Source of the DNA: CAZLDI01 sp964558415
GTDB lineage: Bacteria; Chloroflexota; Dehalococcoidia; SM23-28-2; RBG-16-64-32
DNA length: 64,000 nucleotides
Assembly (NCBI GenBank): GCA_964558415.1
Contig: CAZLDI010000002.1
Location: 1-64,000, forward strand
Direction: 5' to 3'
Under the pieces are notes generated by a model that saw only the letters and a list, made by a program, of their open reading frames with translations, did no database searches and had not been told where the DNA came from. Position numbers and translations under genes: made by a program. Of the stretch, positions 37,585 through 45,352 are shown one piece after another; position 1 is the first letter of the stretch; each line of letters opens with the position of its first letter.

Positions 37585-38574
37585 CTAGAACGAGAACTCT
37601 CGCAGAAACGACCGCATCCCCTCCGGCGCGGAGCGTTTTTCGAAAAGCACCGCGTGGACCGTCGCCAGAAGAGGGAACTGCTCAGCGCTTTCGCGGGTTA
37701 GTTCCTTGATTGCCTTGCAGGCGACGACGCCTTCTACGGTACTCTCGAGCAGGAAGCGCTGCCAGTCCGCGCCGCTCCCCAGCTTGTCTCCCAGGGTGCG
37801 ATTTCGGCTGTGCTCGCTGTACCCCGTCGTCAGCAGGTCGCCAAGACCGGCGAGCCCGTACGCGGTCTGGCTCAGTCCACCTAGCGCCGTGCAGATGCGC
37901 ATCATCTCCTCAACGGCCACTGTGCCAACGAACGCCTTCGTGTTCATGCCCAGCCCCAGGCCGTCGCACATCCCGAGCGATATCGCGTAGATGTTCTTGA
38001 GTGTCGCGCACAGCTCCAACCCGATGAGGTCCGCGGTTGCCTCCACCTTCAAATGTTCGTTCTGAAGGACACGCTGTACATGGCGGCGTGGCGCCGGTTC
38101 AGCGTAGCCGACGATGACTGCCATCGGGTGACCGCGCGCCATCTCAATCGCTATGGCCGGTCCACCCATGCTGCCGATCTGGCTGCGATGGCGCCCGCCG
38201 AATCCGTCCGATATCACCTGGCTCATGCGCTTGTGGCTGCCCGCTTCCAGTCCTTTGGCAACGTTTAGCACGGCCACGCCCTCGGCGAGGTGAGGCGAAA
38301 CGTCCGCGGCGACCTTCGCGACGATTTGGGACGGCACGGTCATGAACACCAGGCTCGCGTCAGCTACTGCGTCCGCAATCTCCCAGCGTGCCTCGATGCG
38401 GGGGCTAAGCTCGATGCCGGCGAGGTACTTCGTGTTCCGGTGGTGGTCCCGGATCTCCTCGAGCACATCCGTCTCGATGCTCCAGAGGACCGCCCGGTGG
38501 CCGTTGCTGGCGATCACGTGGCCGAGTGCGGTTCCCATGTTTCCGGCGCCGAGAATCGCTACGGTTTCAGTCAT
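37585..38574 (-). CDS. gpsA: Glycerol-3-phosphate dehydrogenase [NAD(P)+]
   Basis: GpsA reduces dihydroxyacetone phosphate to sn-glycerol-3-phosphate for phospholipid synthesis. In the 329 residues VAILGAGNMGTALGHVIASNGH is the cofactor fold, VLNVAKGLE and the catalytic lysine region LKNIYAISLGMCDGLGLGMNTKA follow, then GLGDLLTTGYSEHSRNRTLG. Length and motifs are normal. It ends next to the convergent suf operon, and the MBL gene lies upstream after 60 nt. Confidence 0.95.
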   Translation of the reverse strand: MTETVAILGAGNMGTALGHVIASNGHRAVLWSIETDVLEEIRDHHRNTKYLAGIELSPRIEARWEIADAVADASLVFMTVPSQIVAKVAADVSPHLAEGVAVLNVAKGLEAGSHKRMSQVISDGFGGRHRSQIGSMGGPAIAIEMARGHPMAVIVGYAEPAPRRHVQRVLQNEHLKVEATADLIGLELCATLKNIYAISLGMCDGLGLGMNTKAFVGTVAVEEMMRICTALGGLSQTAYGLAGLGDLLTTGYSEHSRNRTLGDKLGSGADWQRFLLESTVEGVVACKAIKELTRESAEQFPLLATVHAVLFEKRSAPEGMRSFLREFSF

Positions 38575-38634
38575 TGCAACTCGGAGTGGGCCTGTGATCC
38601 CGTTCGGGATGACGCCCGCTCTTTCACGGGTCGA

Positions 38635-39360
38635 TCAGAATCTGAACGTCTTGAGATCACCCGCAACCAGAGTGTTCGCGAGGCCGTTGAGCACGGGTTG
38701 CGAGTTCAGGTGTGTGAGTACAATCCGCGTGTGGGGTGATATGCGCCCTCGGATGATCTTCGCATCATCCAGACCCATGTGCTGGGGGCCGCTGCCTTCG
38801 GTATAGGTGCAGTCCAGTACCAGTATGTCCGCGCCCTCGGCCAGCTCAAAGATCTCTTCGCAAAACATCGTGTCGCCCGTGTAAGCGATCGTCTTGTCGT
38901 TGATGATGGCCCGGTAGCCGAAGGCGTGCATCTCCTCCTTGACGTGGTTCATGGGCACGGCCTGGAACTTGATGGAGCCCGCGGTCTGCTGCTTTCCGGG
39001 CTGCGCGTCGATATAGACGCGCTTGTAACCGGATTCGCGAACGATGTTGGGATACACGCGGACGGCGAAGTCTTCCATCCAGTCCTCCACGCCCGGTGGT
39101 CCTACGATGTACAGGTCGTTCGTCCGCGGTGTCTTGTACATGTACTCCAACAGGAGGAACGGGAGGCCGACGAAATGGTCGCCGTGGTGGTGAGTCAGAA
39201 ACAGGACTTCTATCTCGGCCAGCGGCACCTTCAGTTGTTTCAAATGAGGCAGCAGCGTCGGTGGGGCGTCGAAGAGATATCTCTTGTCGACGACGAAGGA
39301 ACTCCAGTAGCGCCCCTCCGAGGCGAAGGCGTTGGCGGATCCGAGAAACGTGAGCTCCAT
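38635..39360 (-). CDS. Metallo-beta-lactamase-fold hydrolase, RNase Z-like
   Basis: 241 residues. MELTFLGSANAFASEGRY begins it like RNase Z. The metal motif is LTHHHGDHFVGLPFLLLEY, another His lies in VPMNHVKEEMHAFGYR, Asp in YTGDTMFCEEIFELAEGADILVLDCTY, and a last His in LTHLNSQP. It lacks the long exosite of true RNase Z, so a phosphodiesterase or other hydrolase role is equally possible. The CADD-like gene is two bases upstream, indicating one transcript. Confidence 0.85.
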   Translation of the reverse strand: MELTFLGSANAFASEGRYWSSFVVDKRYLFDAPPTLLPHLKQLKVPLAEIEVLFLTHHHGDHFVGLPFLLLEYMYKTPRTNDLYIVGPPGVEDWMEDFAVRVYPNIVRESGYKRVYIDAQPGKQQTAGSIKFQAVPMNHVKEEMHAFGYRAIINDKTIAYTGDTMFCEEIFELAEGADILVLDCTYTEGSGPQHMGLDDAKIIRGRISPHTRIVLTHLNSQPVLNGLANTLVAGDLKTFRF

Positions 39361-39362
39361 GG

Positions 39363-40064
39363 TCAGGCGGCGGTAGCGACGTACTCCCGGTGGACGCCGT
39401 CAAGGAACGATAGAAGCGCTTGCGTGGCCTCGTCTACGGCATCCGTCGCTTCTTCCTGGGTTTCCTCTGTGGTCGCGTACTTCGCGACCATGTTGCGCGT
39501 TACCTTCGAATGCTCGACGTCGAGGCTGTGGTGCACCACGAAGAAGCGAAGCCCGTCCGGGGTGTCGATGCCATAGAACCTCTTGAGGCCGTCCATCTTG
39601 GTGCCGGCGACTTCGGGTACCTGCGATTCGTACGCGTAGAGTGCAGAGATACCACGCACGAACGGTGTATCCTTGGTGATGCGCCGGTACGTCTCGATCA
39701 ACGCTGTCGTCTCAGGCAGTAGCGTGGACTCGATCAGCTCGCTCCGGGTAAGTCCCAGCGCTTCACCGAACTTGAGCCACAGTTCCGGGTGGTTGTTGGG
39801 TCCCTGCTCTTCTTCCACCAGGTTCTCCAGGAGCTCCTGACGGTCGGGAAGGTCATCACAGTTGGCGTGCGTGCCGCTGACGTAGGTGGGGAACGCGAGT
39901 ACGTGGTGGTAGTACTGGCAGGCATATCCTTTGAGCGCCTCGAGGGTGAGCTCGCCGGCCTGCCAGGTCTGATAGAACGGGTGCTTGAGCAGGCTGCGAT
40001 CCTCGATCAAGCGATCGAGTTGCTCGCATAGCTCCTCCCCGGTGACGATGTTGGTTGTCGTCAA
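39363..40064 (-). CDS. CADD/TenA-fold diiron protein
   Basis: A 233-residue all-helical protein. LLKHPFYQTWQAGELTLEAL at the start is shared with the Chlamydia CADD family, and all six likely metal ligands can be found: EEEQGPNNHPELW (Glu, His), YAYESQVPEV (Glu), FFVVHHSLDVEHS (His, Asp, His). CADD enzymes make p-aminobenzoate for folate by a self-sacrificing oxygen-dependent reaction, and this protein could do the same; related haem-oxygenase-like oxidases are another option. It is co-transcribed with the MBL hydrolase. Confidence 0.75.
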   Translation of the reverse strand: MTTTNIVTGEELCEQLDRLIEDRSLLKHPFYQTWQAGELTLEALKGYACQYYHHVLAFPTYVSGTHANCDDLPDRQELLENLVEEEQGPNNHPELWLKFGEALGLTRSELIESTLLPETTALIETYRRITKDTPFVRGISALYAYESQVPEVAGTKMDGLKRFYGIDTPDGLRFFVVHHSLDVEHSKVTRNMVAKYATTEETQEEATDAVDEATQALLSFLDGVHREYVATAA

Positions 40065-40105
40065 CGTGTCCCCTCCTTATTGGGCGAAGGAGCCGTGACT
40101 TGCCG

Positions 40106-40122
40106 GTCCGCCTCAGGCGGAC
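40106..40122 (-). terminator. Hairpin after the thiolase gene
   Basis: GTCCGCC-TCA-GGCGGAC, a perfect 7-bp stem with 3-nt loop, lies between the thiolase stop and the CADD-like gene. There is no T-run, so this is only a candidate transcript end. Confidence 0.35.
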
Positions 40123-40169
40123 TCGTGCAGGTCGCGGCCCCTCCCTATGGTGCCGTTCCGGTTACAATT

Positions 40170-41309
40170 CTACTTCTTCAGGATGTTGATCGTGCACGCT
40201 GAGCCCAGGCCGATGACGTGGGCCAGCCCCACCTTCGAGCCTTCCACCTGGCGATTTCCGGCCTCGCCGCGCAGGTGCCAGACGATCTCCACGATGTTGG
40301 CGACCCCGGTAGCGCCCAATGGGTGCCCCTTGGACAGCAGGCCACCGCTGGCGTTGACGGGAATCCGCCCGCCGATCGAGGTGGCGCCCTCGTCGATGAG
40401 CTTGCCGGCTTCGCCCTCGCCGCACAGCATCAGGTTCTCGTAGTGCAGGATCTCGGCGGTCGCGAAGCAGTCGTGCAACTCCACCTGGCTCAGGTCCTCA
40501 GGGCCAATTCCGGCCTTTGTGTACGCCTCTTTCGCGGCGTTCTTCGTCAGCGTGTTGATGTCGAACATCGTCGGGTTGCGATCAGAATAGGGATCGGAGG
40601 TGAGGACTGAAGCCGCTACCCACACCGGCTTGGTGGTGTACTGCTTCGCCTTCTCAGGAGACATTAGCACCACTGCCGCGGCGCCATCGCCTGTTGGGCA
40701 ACACATAAACAGAGTGTTCGGCCAGGAAACTACGCGCGCCGTCAGCACTTCCTCCAGCGGTGTCTCCTTCTGGTACTGTGCGTAGGGGTTGTGCACGCCG
40801 TGCTCGTGGTTCTTCACGGCAACTTTGGCGAACTGGGCCTGCGTGGTGCCGTACTTGCGCATATGTTCCACGCCTGCCTGACCGAAGACCCCCGGCATAA
40901 GGCCGGTACCCATTACACCCTCGGTGCTGTAGGCCCGGTCGCCGCCTCCACCACCGCCGAGCAGGCCCATCTTGCCCATCTGCTCGCTGCCGACCGCCAG
41001 CGCCACATCGTAGGCGCCGGAGGCGACGGACAGCCATGCCTCGCGGAACGCGGTGGAGCCCGTGGCGCAGGCGTTGGAGACGTTGATCACCGGGACGCCT
41101 GTGGCGCCTATCTCCTTCATCATGCGCTGACCCACCATCGCGTTCGACTGGTAGAGGTTGCCGCTGACAACGATCTCGACGTCCGTAATCGGCACGCCGG
41201 CGTTCTTAAGGGCGCCGATCGCGGCCTCCGACGCAAGTGTGACAACGTCCTTGTCGGGATAGCGGCCGAACTTCAACATGTTGGCGCCGACAATCGCTAC
41301 GTCTCGCAT
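40170..41309 (-). CDS. Thiolase-family protein (SCPx-type acetyl-CoA acyltransferase)
   Basis: A 379-residue thiolase. The acylated Cys is in NVSNACATGSTAF, the second-site His in LHDCFATAE, and the last motif is GGLLSKGHPLGATGVANIVE, with the His in place of the usual Cys-Gly-Gly pattern. This fits the SCP-x/lipid-transfer branch, whose members work with a DUF35 partner such as the gene just upstream. Substrates may be fatty or sterol side-chain acyl-CoA; not known. The gap to the DUF35 gene is 31 nt. Confidence 0.88.
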   Translation of the reverse strand: MRDVAIVGANMLKFGRYPDKDVVTLASEAAIGALKNAGVPITDVEIVVSGNLYQSNAMVGQRMMKEIGATGVPVINVSNACATGSTAFREAWLSVASGAYDVALAVGSEQMGKMGLLGGGGGGDRAYSTEGVMGTGLMPGVFGQAGVEHMRKYGTTQAQFAKVAVKNHEHGVHNPYAQYQKETPLEEVLTARVVSWPNTLFMCCPTGDGAAAVVLMSPEKAKQYTTKPVWVAASVLTSDPYSDRNPTMFDINTLTKNAAKEAYTKAGIGPEDLSQVELHDCFATAEILHYENLMLCGEGEAGKLIDEGATSIGGRIPVNASGGLLSKGHPLGATGVANIVEIVWHLRGEAGNRQVEGSKVGLAHVIGLGSACTINILKK

Positions 41310-41340
41310 TCGAATCTCCTTTTCGCGTTGCTATCGGTGT

Positions 41341-41778
41341 CTAGACGACCTTGAACCTGGCGGCGATCACCTCGTTGCCGTCGCGATCTGTTGCTACCTT
41401 CTGGCCGTACATCTTGACCTTCTTGCCGAACCAGCTGGTGCTCGGCTGGTTGGCGTCCAGTCCGTCGACGTTTGCACGAACGGCGGGACCATCTTTCAGG
41501 TCGATGATGGCGCCCACATACGGGGTTTCGATGCCTGGCGCGCTCTGGTGAACGACGGAGAAGACGTATATCTCCCCTTCGTCGCTAAAGCGGACTTCCT
41601 CGAATGGGCCCGTTGCGCCACACTTGCCGCAGGCGGTGCGTTCACCCAGGAACTGCGTGCCACATGCGGCGCACTTAACGCCCCACAGATAGGCGTCTTC
41701 AGCCGGAAAGTTGTCGGGCACTCTGATGAAAGGCAAAAGCGGTTTCTTGGTGGCGGTAACGGTTGCTTCCTGAGTCAA
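41341..41778 (-). CDS. DUF35 zinc-ribbon/OB-fold acyl-CoA-associated protein
   Basis: 145 residues. The zinc ribbon is CAACGTQFLGERTACGKC and the OB fold follows (GEIYVFSVVHQSAPGIETPYVGAIIDL). DUF35 proteins bind acyl-CoA and form complexes with thiolases, consistent with the thiolase gene downstream. The start is TTG 41778 with GGAGGAG at good spacing. It lies just outside the left scar of the restriction-modification island. Confidence 0.9.
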   Translation of the reverse strand: MTQEATVTATKKPLLPFIRVPDNFPAEDAYLWGVKCAACGTQFLGERTACGKCGATGPFEEVRFSDEGEIYVFSVVHQSAPGIETPYVGAIIDLKDGPAVRANVDGLDANQPSTSWFGKKVKMYGQKVATDRDGNEVIAARFKVV

Positions 41779-41859
41779 GGGCGGCTCCTCCTTCGTTGGT
41801 GCGCCTCGTATGTAATCATGACCCTGACGCGCACGTCAAGTGACGATAATCACATGGCG

Positions 41860-41907
41860 ACTACTCCGCCGGGTGCTGGTCGTCACGGTCCAGCGGCGGG
41901 ATGCTGA
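41860..41907. repeat. Left flank repeat: remnant of a cupin gene 3' end
   Basis: 48 bp matching 44368-44415 at 42 positions, same orientation. On the minus strand it reads SIPPLDRDDQHPAE then stop, equal to the end of the intact cupin gene on the other side of the island except for the last residue; most differences are silent. The rest of that gene copy is gone. Confidence 0.8.
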
Positions 41908-41910
41908 CAG

Positions 41911-41939
41911 TTGTCTAAGGAACCTTCCGGTGCTATCTT
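41911..41939 (+). promoter_or_regulatory. Promoter of the restriction endonuclease gene
   Basis: TTGTCT (41911-41916), a 17-nt spacer, and TATCTT (41934-41939) with TG one base before it (extended -10). The ATG is 11 nt further on. It begins right after the cupin remnant. Confidence 0.55.
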
Positions 41940-41950
41940 CTTCGGCATTG

Positions 41951-42592
41951 ATGGCGAACAGCAATGAGCCGTACAATCCTCTGGACTTGAGGCGGTTGGC
42001 CGAGGGGATAGCTCGGGCGCTCCTTGAGCAACCCGTGAACCCGTTGCCGCCAACGGATAACTTTTCTGGCAGTGGTATCTACGTCATCTATTACACGGGT
42101 CAGTTTTCTCCCTACGATCCGATCACCGAACGCAATCGCGACGACAAGCTTGAACGCCCGATCTACGTTGGCAAGGGGATTCATGAAGGGCGACGGACTG
42201 GAGGAGGGGGATTCGACCCAACGGAGGGCGCTGAAGTATTTGAGCGGCTCAAGAAGCACGCGAGGAGCATCGCAGATGTTGAAAACCTCGACCTTGGCGA
42301 CTTCTCGTGTCGGTACTTGGTCGTTGCACCCGTCTGGATTCCCTTAGGCGAAGAACTGCTAATACGATTGTTCTCGCCACTTTGGAATACTGTTGTGACC
42401 GGATTCGGGAACAACGACCCGGGCAAGAGAAGGTACACCCAACAGCGATCGATTTGGGACGTGCTGCATCCGGGTCGAAGTTGGGCCGCGAAGTGCGCGG
42501 ACAATCCTCGGACGCAAAGAAAGATAGTCGAGGCAGTGGCGCGCGTTCTTCAACGGCCGCAGGTGGGCGACGACCTTGAGTTAGCGCCGTAG
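41951..42592 (+). CDS. Eco29kI-like GIY-YIG restriction endonuclease
   Basis: 213 residues of the GIY-YIG nuclease family. SGIYVIYYTGQFSPYDPI carries the GIY part, RPIYVGKGIHEGRR the YIG part, LKKHARSI a His, and GEELLIRLFSPLWNTVVTGFGNND the catalytic Glu and the N block, in the order seen in Eco29kI and its relatives, which cut CCGCGG. It should cut unmodified DNA as a type II enzyme; specificity is not deduced. It faces the methyltransferase gene tail to tail and overlaps it by 12 bp. Base use is visibly less GC-rich than in the neighbours, which suits horizontal transfer. Confidence 0.85.
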   Translation: MANSNEPYNPLDLRRLAEGIARALLEQPVNPLPPTDNFSGSGIYVIYYTGQFSPYDPITERNRDDKLERPIYVGKGIHEGRRTGGGGFDPTEGAEVFERLKKHARSIADVENLDLGDFSCRYLVVAPVWIPLGEELLIRLFSPLWNTVVTGFGNNDPGKRRYTQQRSIWDVLHPGRSWAAKCADNPRTQRKIVEAVARVLQRPQVGDDLELAP

Positions 42593-44014
42593 CACTACCG
42601 CGGCGTCGTACAGTTGCACCTTGCCACGATGCCCGTCTGCGTCCCCGTTACGGACTGACGAATCGATAATACTGTTGCCCACGCGTTTGGTGCGGACGAT
42701 ATGGACGTCCTCAACCTTCAAACCGTTGGATTCGGCCATCTGCGCCATCAGGCGATCCACCGGGAACTCGATGCCTTGAATGATCGAATTTCCAATTACG
42801 ATGACCGCGTGACCCCCAGGCCGCAGGTGAGTCTTTAGCGCCTTCGTCAGTCTATTGGTGTCATTCAAATAGGTCGCCACGTAATTGGCCCAGCCTGACC
42901 CTCCGTAGTAGCCCTTCTCGGTGTTGGTCGCACGTAATCTCTCAAGCGCGGAAGAGATGTCGGGCAAATCGAAGTTGAGATCCACGCGCTCGCCTTGACG
43001 GACGGTCTGCCAGAACTTGCCGAAACTGGATTGCTCCAGCCGTTTCGGAGCCTCGGCATCCTGCAGCAGGTCCAGCCAGTAGATTTGAGGGCGCGTGTTG
43101 CGTACATAGTGATAGTTGTTCATGTATGGCGGCGATGTCACGACGAGGGAGACGGCGCCCCGTGGGAGTTCGGAATCGAAGTAAGACACCTGATGCACGT
43201 CCCGCCGACGGGCGAGCCAGTTGAATCCAAAACTCTGACGCACCCACTCTATGTCTGTGAGCATCTCTTCCAGCTTGCGACAGACGGGCGTCGCAACAGA
43301 CGCGTTCTCGATGAGCGCCTTCCCTGAACCCGGCCGAGAGGCCAGGGATGGTTCGTAACTGTAGTTCGAGAACGAGACCATCGTCGCTCCGAGGGCGGCG
43401 CGAAACAGCGTTCTATCGGGATCAAGCAGGACGCGCACTCGCGACAGGGCGTACAGAAACTTCGCTTCGATTGGCGGACTAAAGAAGGGTATTCGGCTCC
43501 TAAATCCGATCGGCCGTATGTGGCTCAGTTCGACCAGTATACCGGCGAGTGCATCCGGGCCCCCTTCAATCCATCGCCGGTCGATCTCGACCTCGAATCT
43601 TCGCATGGCATCCCGGAACGCGGCCACCTCAGATCGGAAGTCATGGATGGGCACCTCAAGGCATCTCAACTTCGCCGCAGTTGCGAGTGCGGCGTAGGGG
43701 TTTATCTCGTAACCGACGGCGTCGTGTCCTGCCTTGACCGCCTCAACTAGGGTTGTGCCGACGCCGGCGAATGGATCCATCACGAGATGCGGTTTCCGAC
43801 TTCGCTTCGGCAGGTACGAATGGATTGCGTCTTCCACGAACTGCGCGGAGAATCCGGCGATCCACGGTACCCACCTATGGACCGGGAGTGACTTGTTCTC
43901 GGACGCTGCCGCATCCCTCAATCCGGCTTCAGTCGCCGCCTGATACCTCAGTTCCAACGCGAGTTGTTCTCGGGTTAACACGCTAGAATCGGCCCTTACC
44001 GCCTCGTTTCGCAT
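42581..44014 (-). CDS. DNA amino-methyltransferase (N4-cytosine or N6-adenine type)
   Basis: 477 residues. The AdoMet motif is MDPFAGVGTTLVEAVKAGHDAVGYEINP at residues 79-106 and the catalytic motif is VVTSPPYMNN at about 292-300. TSPPY is typical of amino-methyltransferases, especially N4-cytosine. About 190 residues between them may hold the target-recognition part. It should protect the host against the adjacent nuclease. Eco29kI itself is paired with a 5-methylcytosine enzyme, as I recall, so this pairing is different. It starts inside the end of the small upstream gene (32-nt overlap). Confidence 0.88.
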   Translation of the reverse strand: MRNEAVRADSSVLTREQLALELRYQAATEAGLRDAAASENKSLPVHRWVPWIAGFSAQFVEDAIHSYLPKRSRKPHLVMDPFAGVGTTLVEAVKAGHDAVGYEINPYAALATAAKLRCLEVPIHDFRSEVAAFRDAMRRFEVEIDRRWIEGGPDALAGILVELSHIRPIGFRSRIPFFSPPIEAKFLYALSRVRVLLDPDRTLFRAALGATMVSFSNYSYEPSLASRPGSGKALIENASVATPVCRKLEEMLTDIEWVRQSFGFNWLARRRDVHQVSYFDSELPRGAVSLVVTSPPYMNNYHYVRNTRPQIYWLDLLQDAEAPKRLEQSSFGKFWQTVRQGERVDLNFDLPDISSALERLRATNTEKGYYGGSGWANYVATYLNDTNRLTKALKTHLRPGGHAVIVIGNSIIQGIEFPVDRLMAQMAESNGLKVEDVHIVRTKRVGNSIIDSSVRNGDADGHRGKVQLYDAAVVLRR

Positions 44015-44306
44015 GCTTATGACTCTGGTCCCAGTACCTTTCTAAATCGTCAAGATATCGTTCGATCGCTTCGTTCCGCTCGGGGGTTCGCGCTGGCAGC
44101 GGAGGCGTGTAGCCGCTTTCCTTGCGTAGTTGCTGGTACAAGTCCAGCGCTTGCCGTTTGTTCTTGAACTTACCCCTGACTTCGTCGTGCAGAATGACGT
44201 AGAAGAATCCATCGTCTGAAACCCGGTCGGTCGCTCGTTCGATTGACAGGCAAATGGCAGGCGTCGATTGCCTGAACAGGTTCGAAGCATTCGAACGGCT
44301 GTTCAC
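43983..44306 (-). CDS. Small protein of the restriction-modification island
   Basis: About 107 residues, function not recognised. DDGFFYVILHDEVRGKFKNKRQALDLYQQL is the best-conserved-looking part, followed by a helical region with ERNEAIERYLDDLERYW and a basic end (KHAKRGGKGRF). No HTH is obvious, so it does not look like a usual C protein. The GTG start is chosen since a consensus TATAAT ends nine nucleotides before it; an ATG 13 codons upstream (44345) is possible if the gene is read from the cupin transcript. Its end overlaps the methyltransferase start, so the two are coupled. It might control or assist the methyltransferase. Confidence 0.55.
   Translation of the reverse strand: MNSRSNASNLFRQSTPAICLSIERATDRVSDDGFFYVILHDEVRGKFKNKRQALDLYQQLRKESGYTPPLPARTPERNEAIERYLDDLERYWDQSHKHAKRGGKGRF
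44273..44305. promoter_or_regulatory. Double palindrome at the start of the methyltransferase operon
   Basis: Outer arms TGAACAG (44273-44279) and CTGTTCA (44299-44305) enclose inner arms GTTCGAA (44280-44286) and TTCGAAC (44290-44296) around GCA. It starts in the GTG codon of the small gene and lies just after the -10 box. It could be a repressor operator or an RNA hairpin hiding the start codon. Confidence 0.55.
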
Positions 44307-44315
44307 TCTATCGCG

Positions 44316-44321
44316 ATTATA
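44316..44321 (-). promoter_or_regulatory. -10 box of the methyltransferase operon
   Basis: TATAAT, a perfect consensus on the minus strand, with a weak TGTCCA -35 at 17 nt. It lies nine nucleotides before the GTG at 44306. Confidence 0.5.
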
Positions 44322-44367
44322 AACCCGCGAGTCTTCGCTGGACATCCACAACTGGCACTTTTCAACA

Positions 44368-44415
44368 ACTACGCAGCCGGGTGTTGGTCGTCCCGGTCCA
44401 GGGGCGGAATGCTGA
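44368..44415. repeat. Right flank repeat: 3' end of the intact cupin gene
   Basis: The 48 bp matching 41860-41907 (42 identical). It covers the last 15 codons of the cupin gene and its stop. Confidence 0.8.
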
Positions 44416-44680
44416 AGCTCATCACCAGCGCCTCGCCCTCCAGCGCGCGGACGCTGTGCACTTCGCCCTTGTCGATGCGGACCGTCTCGTACGGGCGCAG
44501 GCGCAGCGTGTGGTCGCCCACGCGGGCCTCCACAGGGTGCTCCAGCACGGTGTATATCTGTACGGACTTCTCGTGGTAGTGCGCCGAGACGTGCTCTGTC
44601 TCCAGCATGCGGATAATGCGGATGCTGCACTCTTGCATCGATACGTGAGAGAGGATCTCGTAAGCCCCGAGGTCGCTCAT
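44369..44680 (-). CDS. Cupin-domain protein
   Basis: A 103-residue single cupin barrel. The first cupin motif is VSAHYHEKSVQIYTVLEHPVEARVG (H-x-H, Glu position less clear), the second KGEVHSVRALEGEALVM with its His. It probably binds a metal and a small ligand; the reaction is unknown. It begins inside the mocA stop (ATGA overlap), so it belongs to the molybdenum gene cluster. Its 3' end is duplicated on the far side of the restriction island. Confidence 0.85.
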   Translation of the reverse strand: MSDLGAYEILSHVSMQECSIRIIRMLETEHVSAHYHEKSVQIYTVLEHPVEARVGDHTLRLRPYETVRIDKGEVHSVRALEGEALVMSFSIPPLDRDDQHPAA

Positions 44681-45294
44681 CTCGGCGCCTCCTGGAAGTA
44701 CCGTCGCTTCGCCATCTCATACTCCTCCCGAGTGTTCATGCCAAGGAGAACGATATCAGATTCGAACGGGACCTCGCCCACCTCCGTCTCGTGACGGCGC
44801 AAGACCTCCCTCAACCCCTGCGTGGCTTCCTGCACCTCCCGCAGCTCGCGCAGCAGCGAACCATCCAGCACTGCAGGATGTCCGCGGCGGCCCTCGAAAA
44901 TCGGCACGGTGATCAGATGTCGGTTCAGCCGATGCGACTCCAACAGCCGCCGCGTGATCGACGAAGGTCGGGGCTGGTCCACGCTGAGTACGATCACGGT
45001 TCCGGTCGCGTCCGTCAGTTGCGCCGCTCCGGCGCACAGGGAGGAGGCCCGCCCATCTGTGTAGCCCTCGTTGATCGCGGCCTCGCCGCCTGCTTGTTCG
45101 ACGTGTGGCAGGACCTCGCCTGAGCGATGTCCCAGGACGACCACCACACGGTCTACTCCTGATGTCTTCAGCTGGCTGATCTGGTACTCGATTAGAGTTC
45201 CCCGCCCCCAGGCGAGCAGAGGCTTGGGTTCTCCCATTCGCTGCGATTCACCGGCGGCCAGTAGAATCGCCGCTACGACCTTCCCGCGCATCAC
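44677..45294 (-). CDS. mocA: Molybdenum cofactor cytidylyltransferase-like (MocA)
   Basis: 205 residues of the NTP-transferase fold. AAILLAAGESQRMGEPKPLLAWG is the nucleotide-binding start and GTVIVLSVDQPRP holds the metal Asp; GHPAVLDGSLLRELRE is the substrate loop seen in MocA/MobA relatives. MocA adds CMP to molybdopterin, giving the dinucleotide cofactor used by xanthine-dehydrogenase-type enzymes, as encoded by the cox-like genes upstream. It lies between the DinB-SCP2 gene and cupin. Confidence 0.88.
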   Translation of the reverse strand: MMRGKVVAAILLAAGESQRMGEPKPLLAWGRGTLIEYQISQLKTSGVDRVVVVLGHRSGEVLPHVEQAGGEAAINEGYTDGRASSLCAGAAQLTDATGTVIVLSVDQPRPSSITRRLLESHRLNRHLITVPIFEGRRGHPAVLDGSLLRELREVQEATQGLREVLRRHETEVGEVPFESDIVLLGMNTREEYEMAKRRYFQEAPR

Positions 45295-45352
45295 CGTGGC
45301 GCCACCCGCAGTAGGTTCGAGAACACGAGACGGCTGATCGGGGGCGGCGCTC

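Noticed and set aside
38596..38612. ATCCC-GTTC-GGGAT hairpin between the MBL gene and gpsA as a terminator
   Set aside because: Five-pair stem, no T-run; more like a scrap of a dispersed repeat.
43983..44720. Long 245-residue reading of the small island gene
   Set aside because: The upstream part runs antisense-like through the cupin gene with Arg/Pro/Gly-rich nonsense; only the last 107-120 residues look real.
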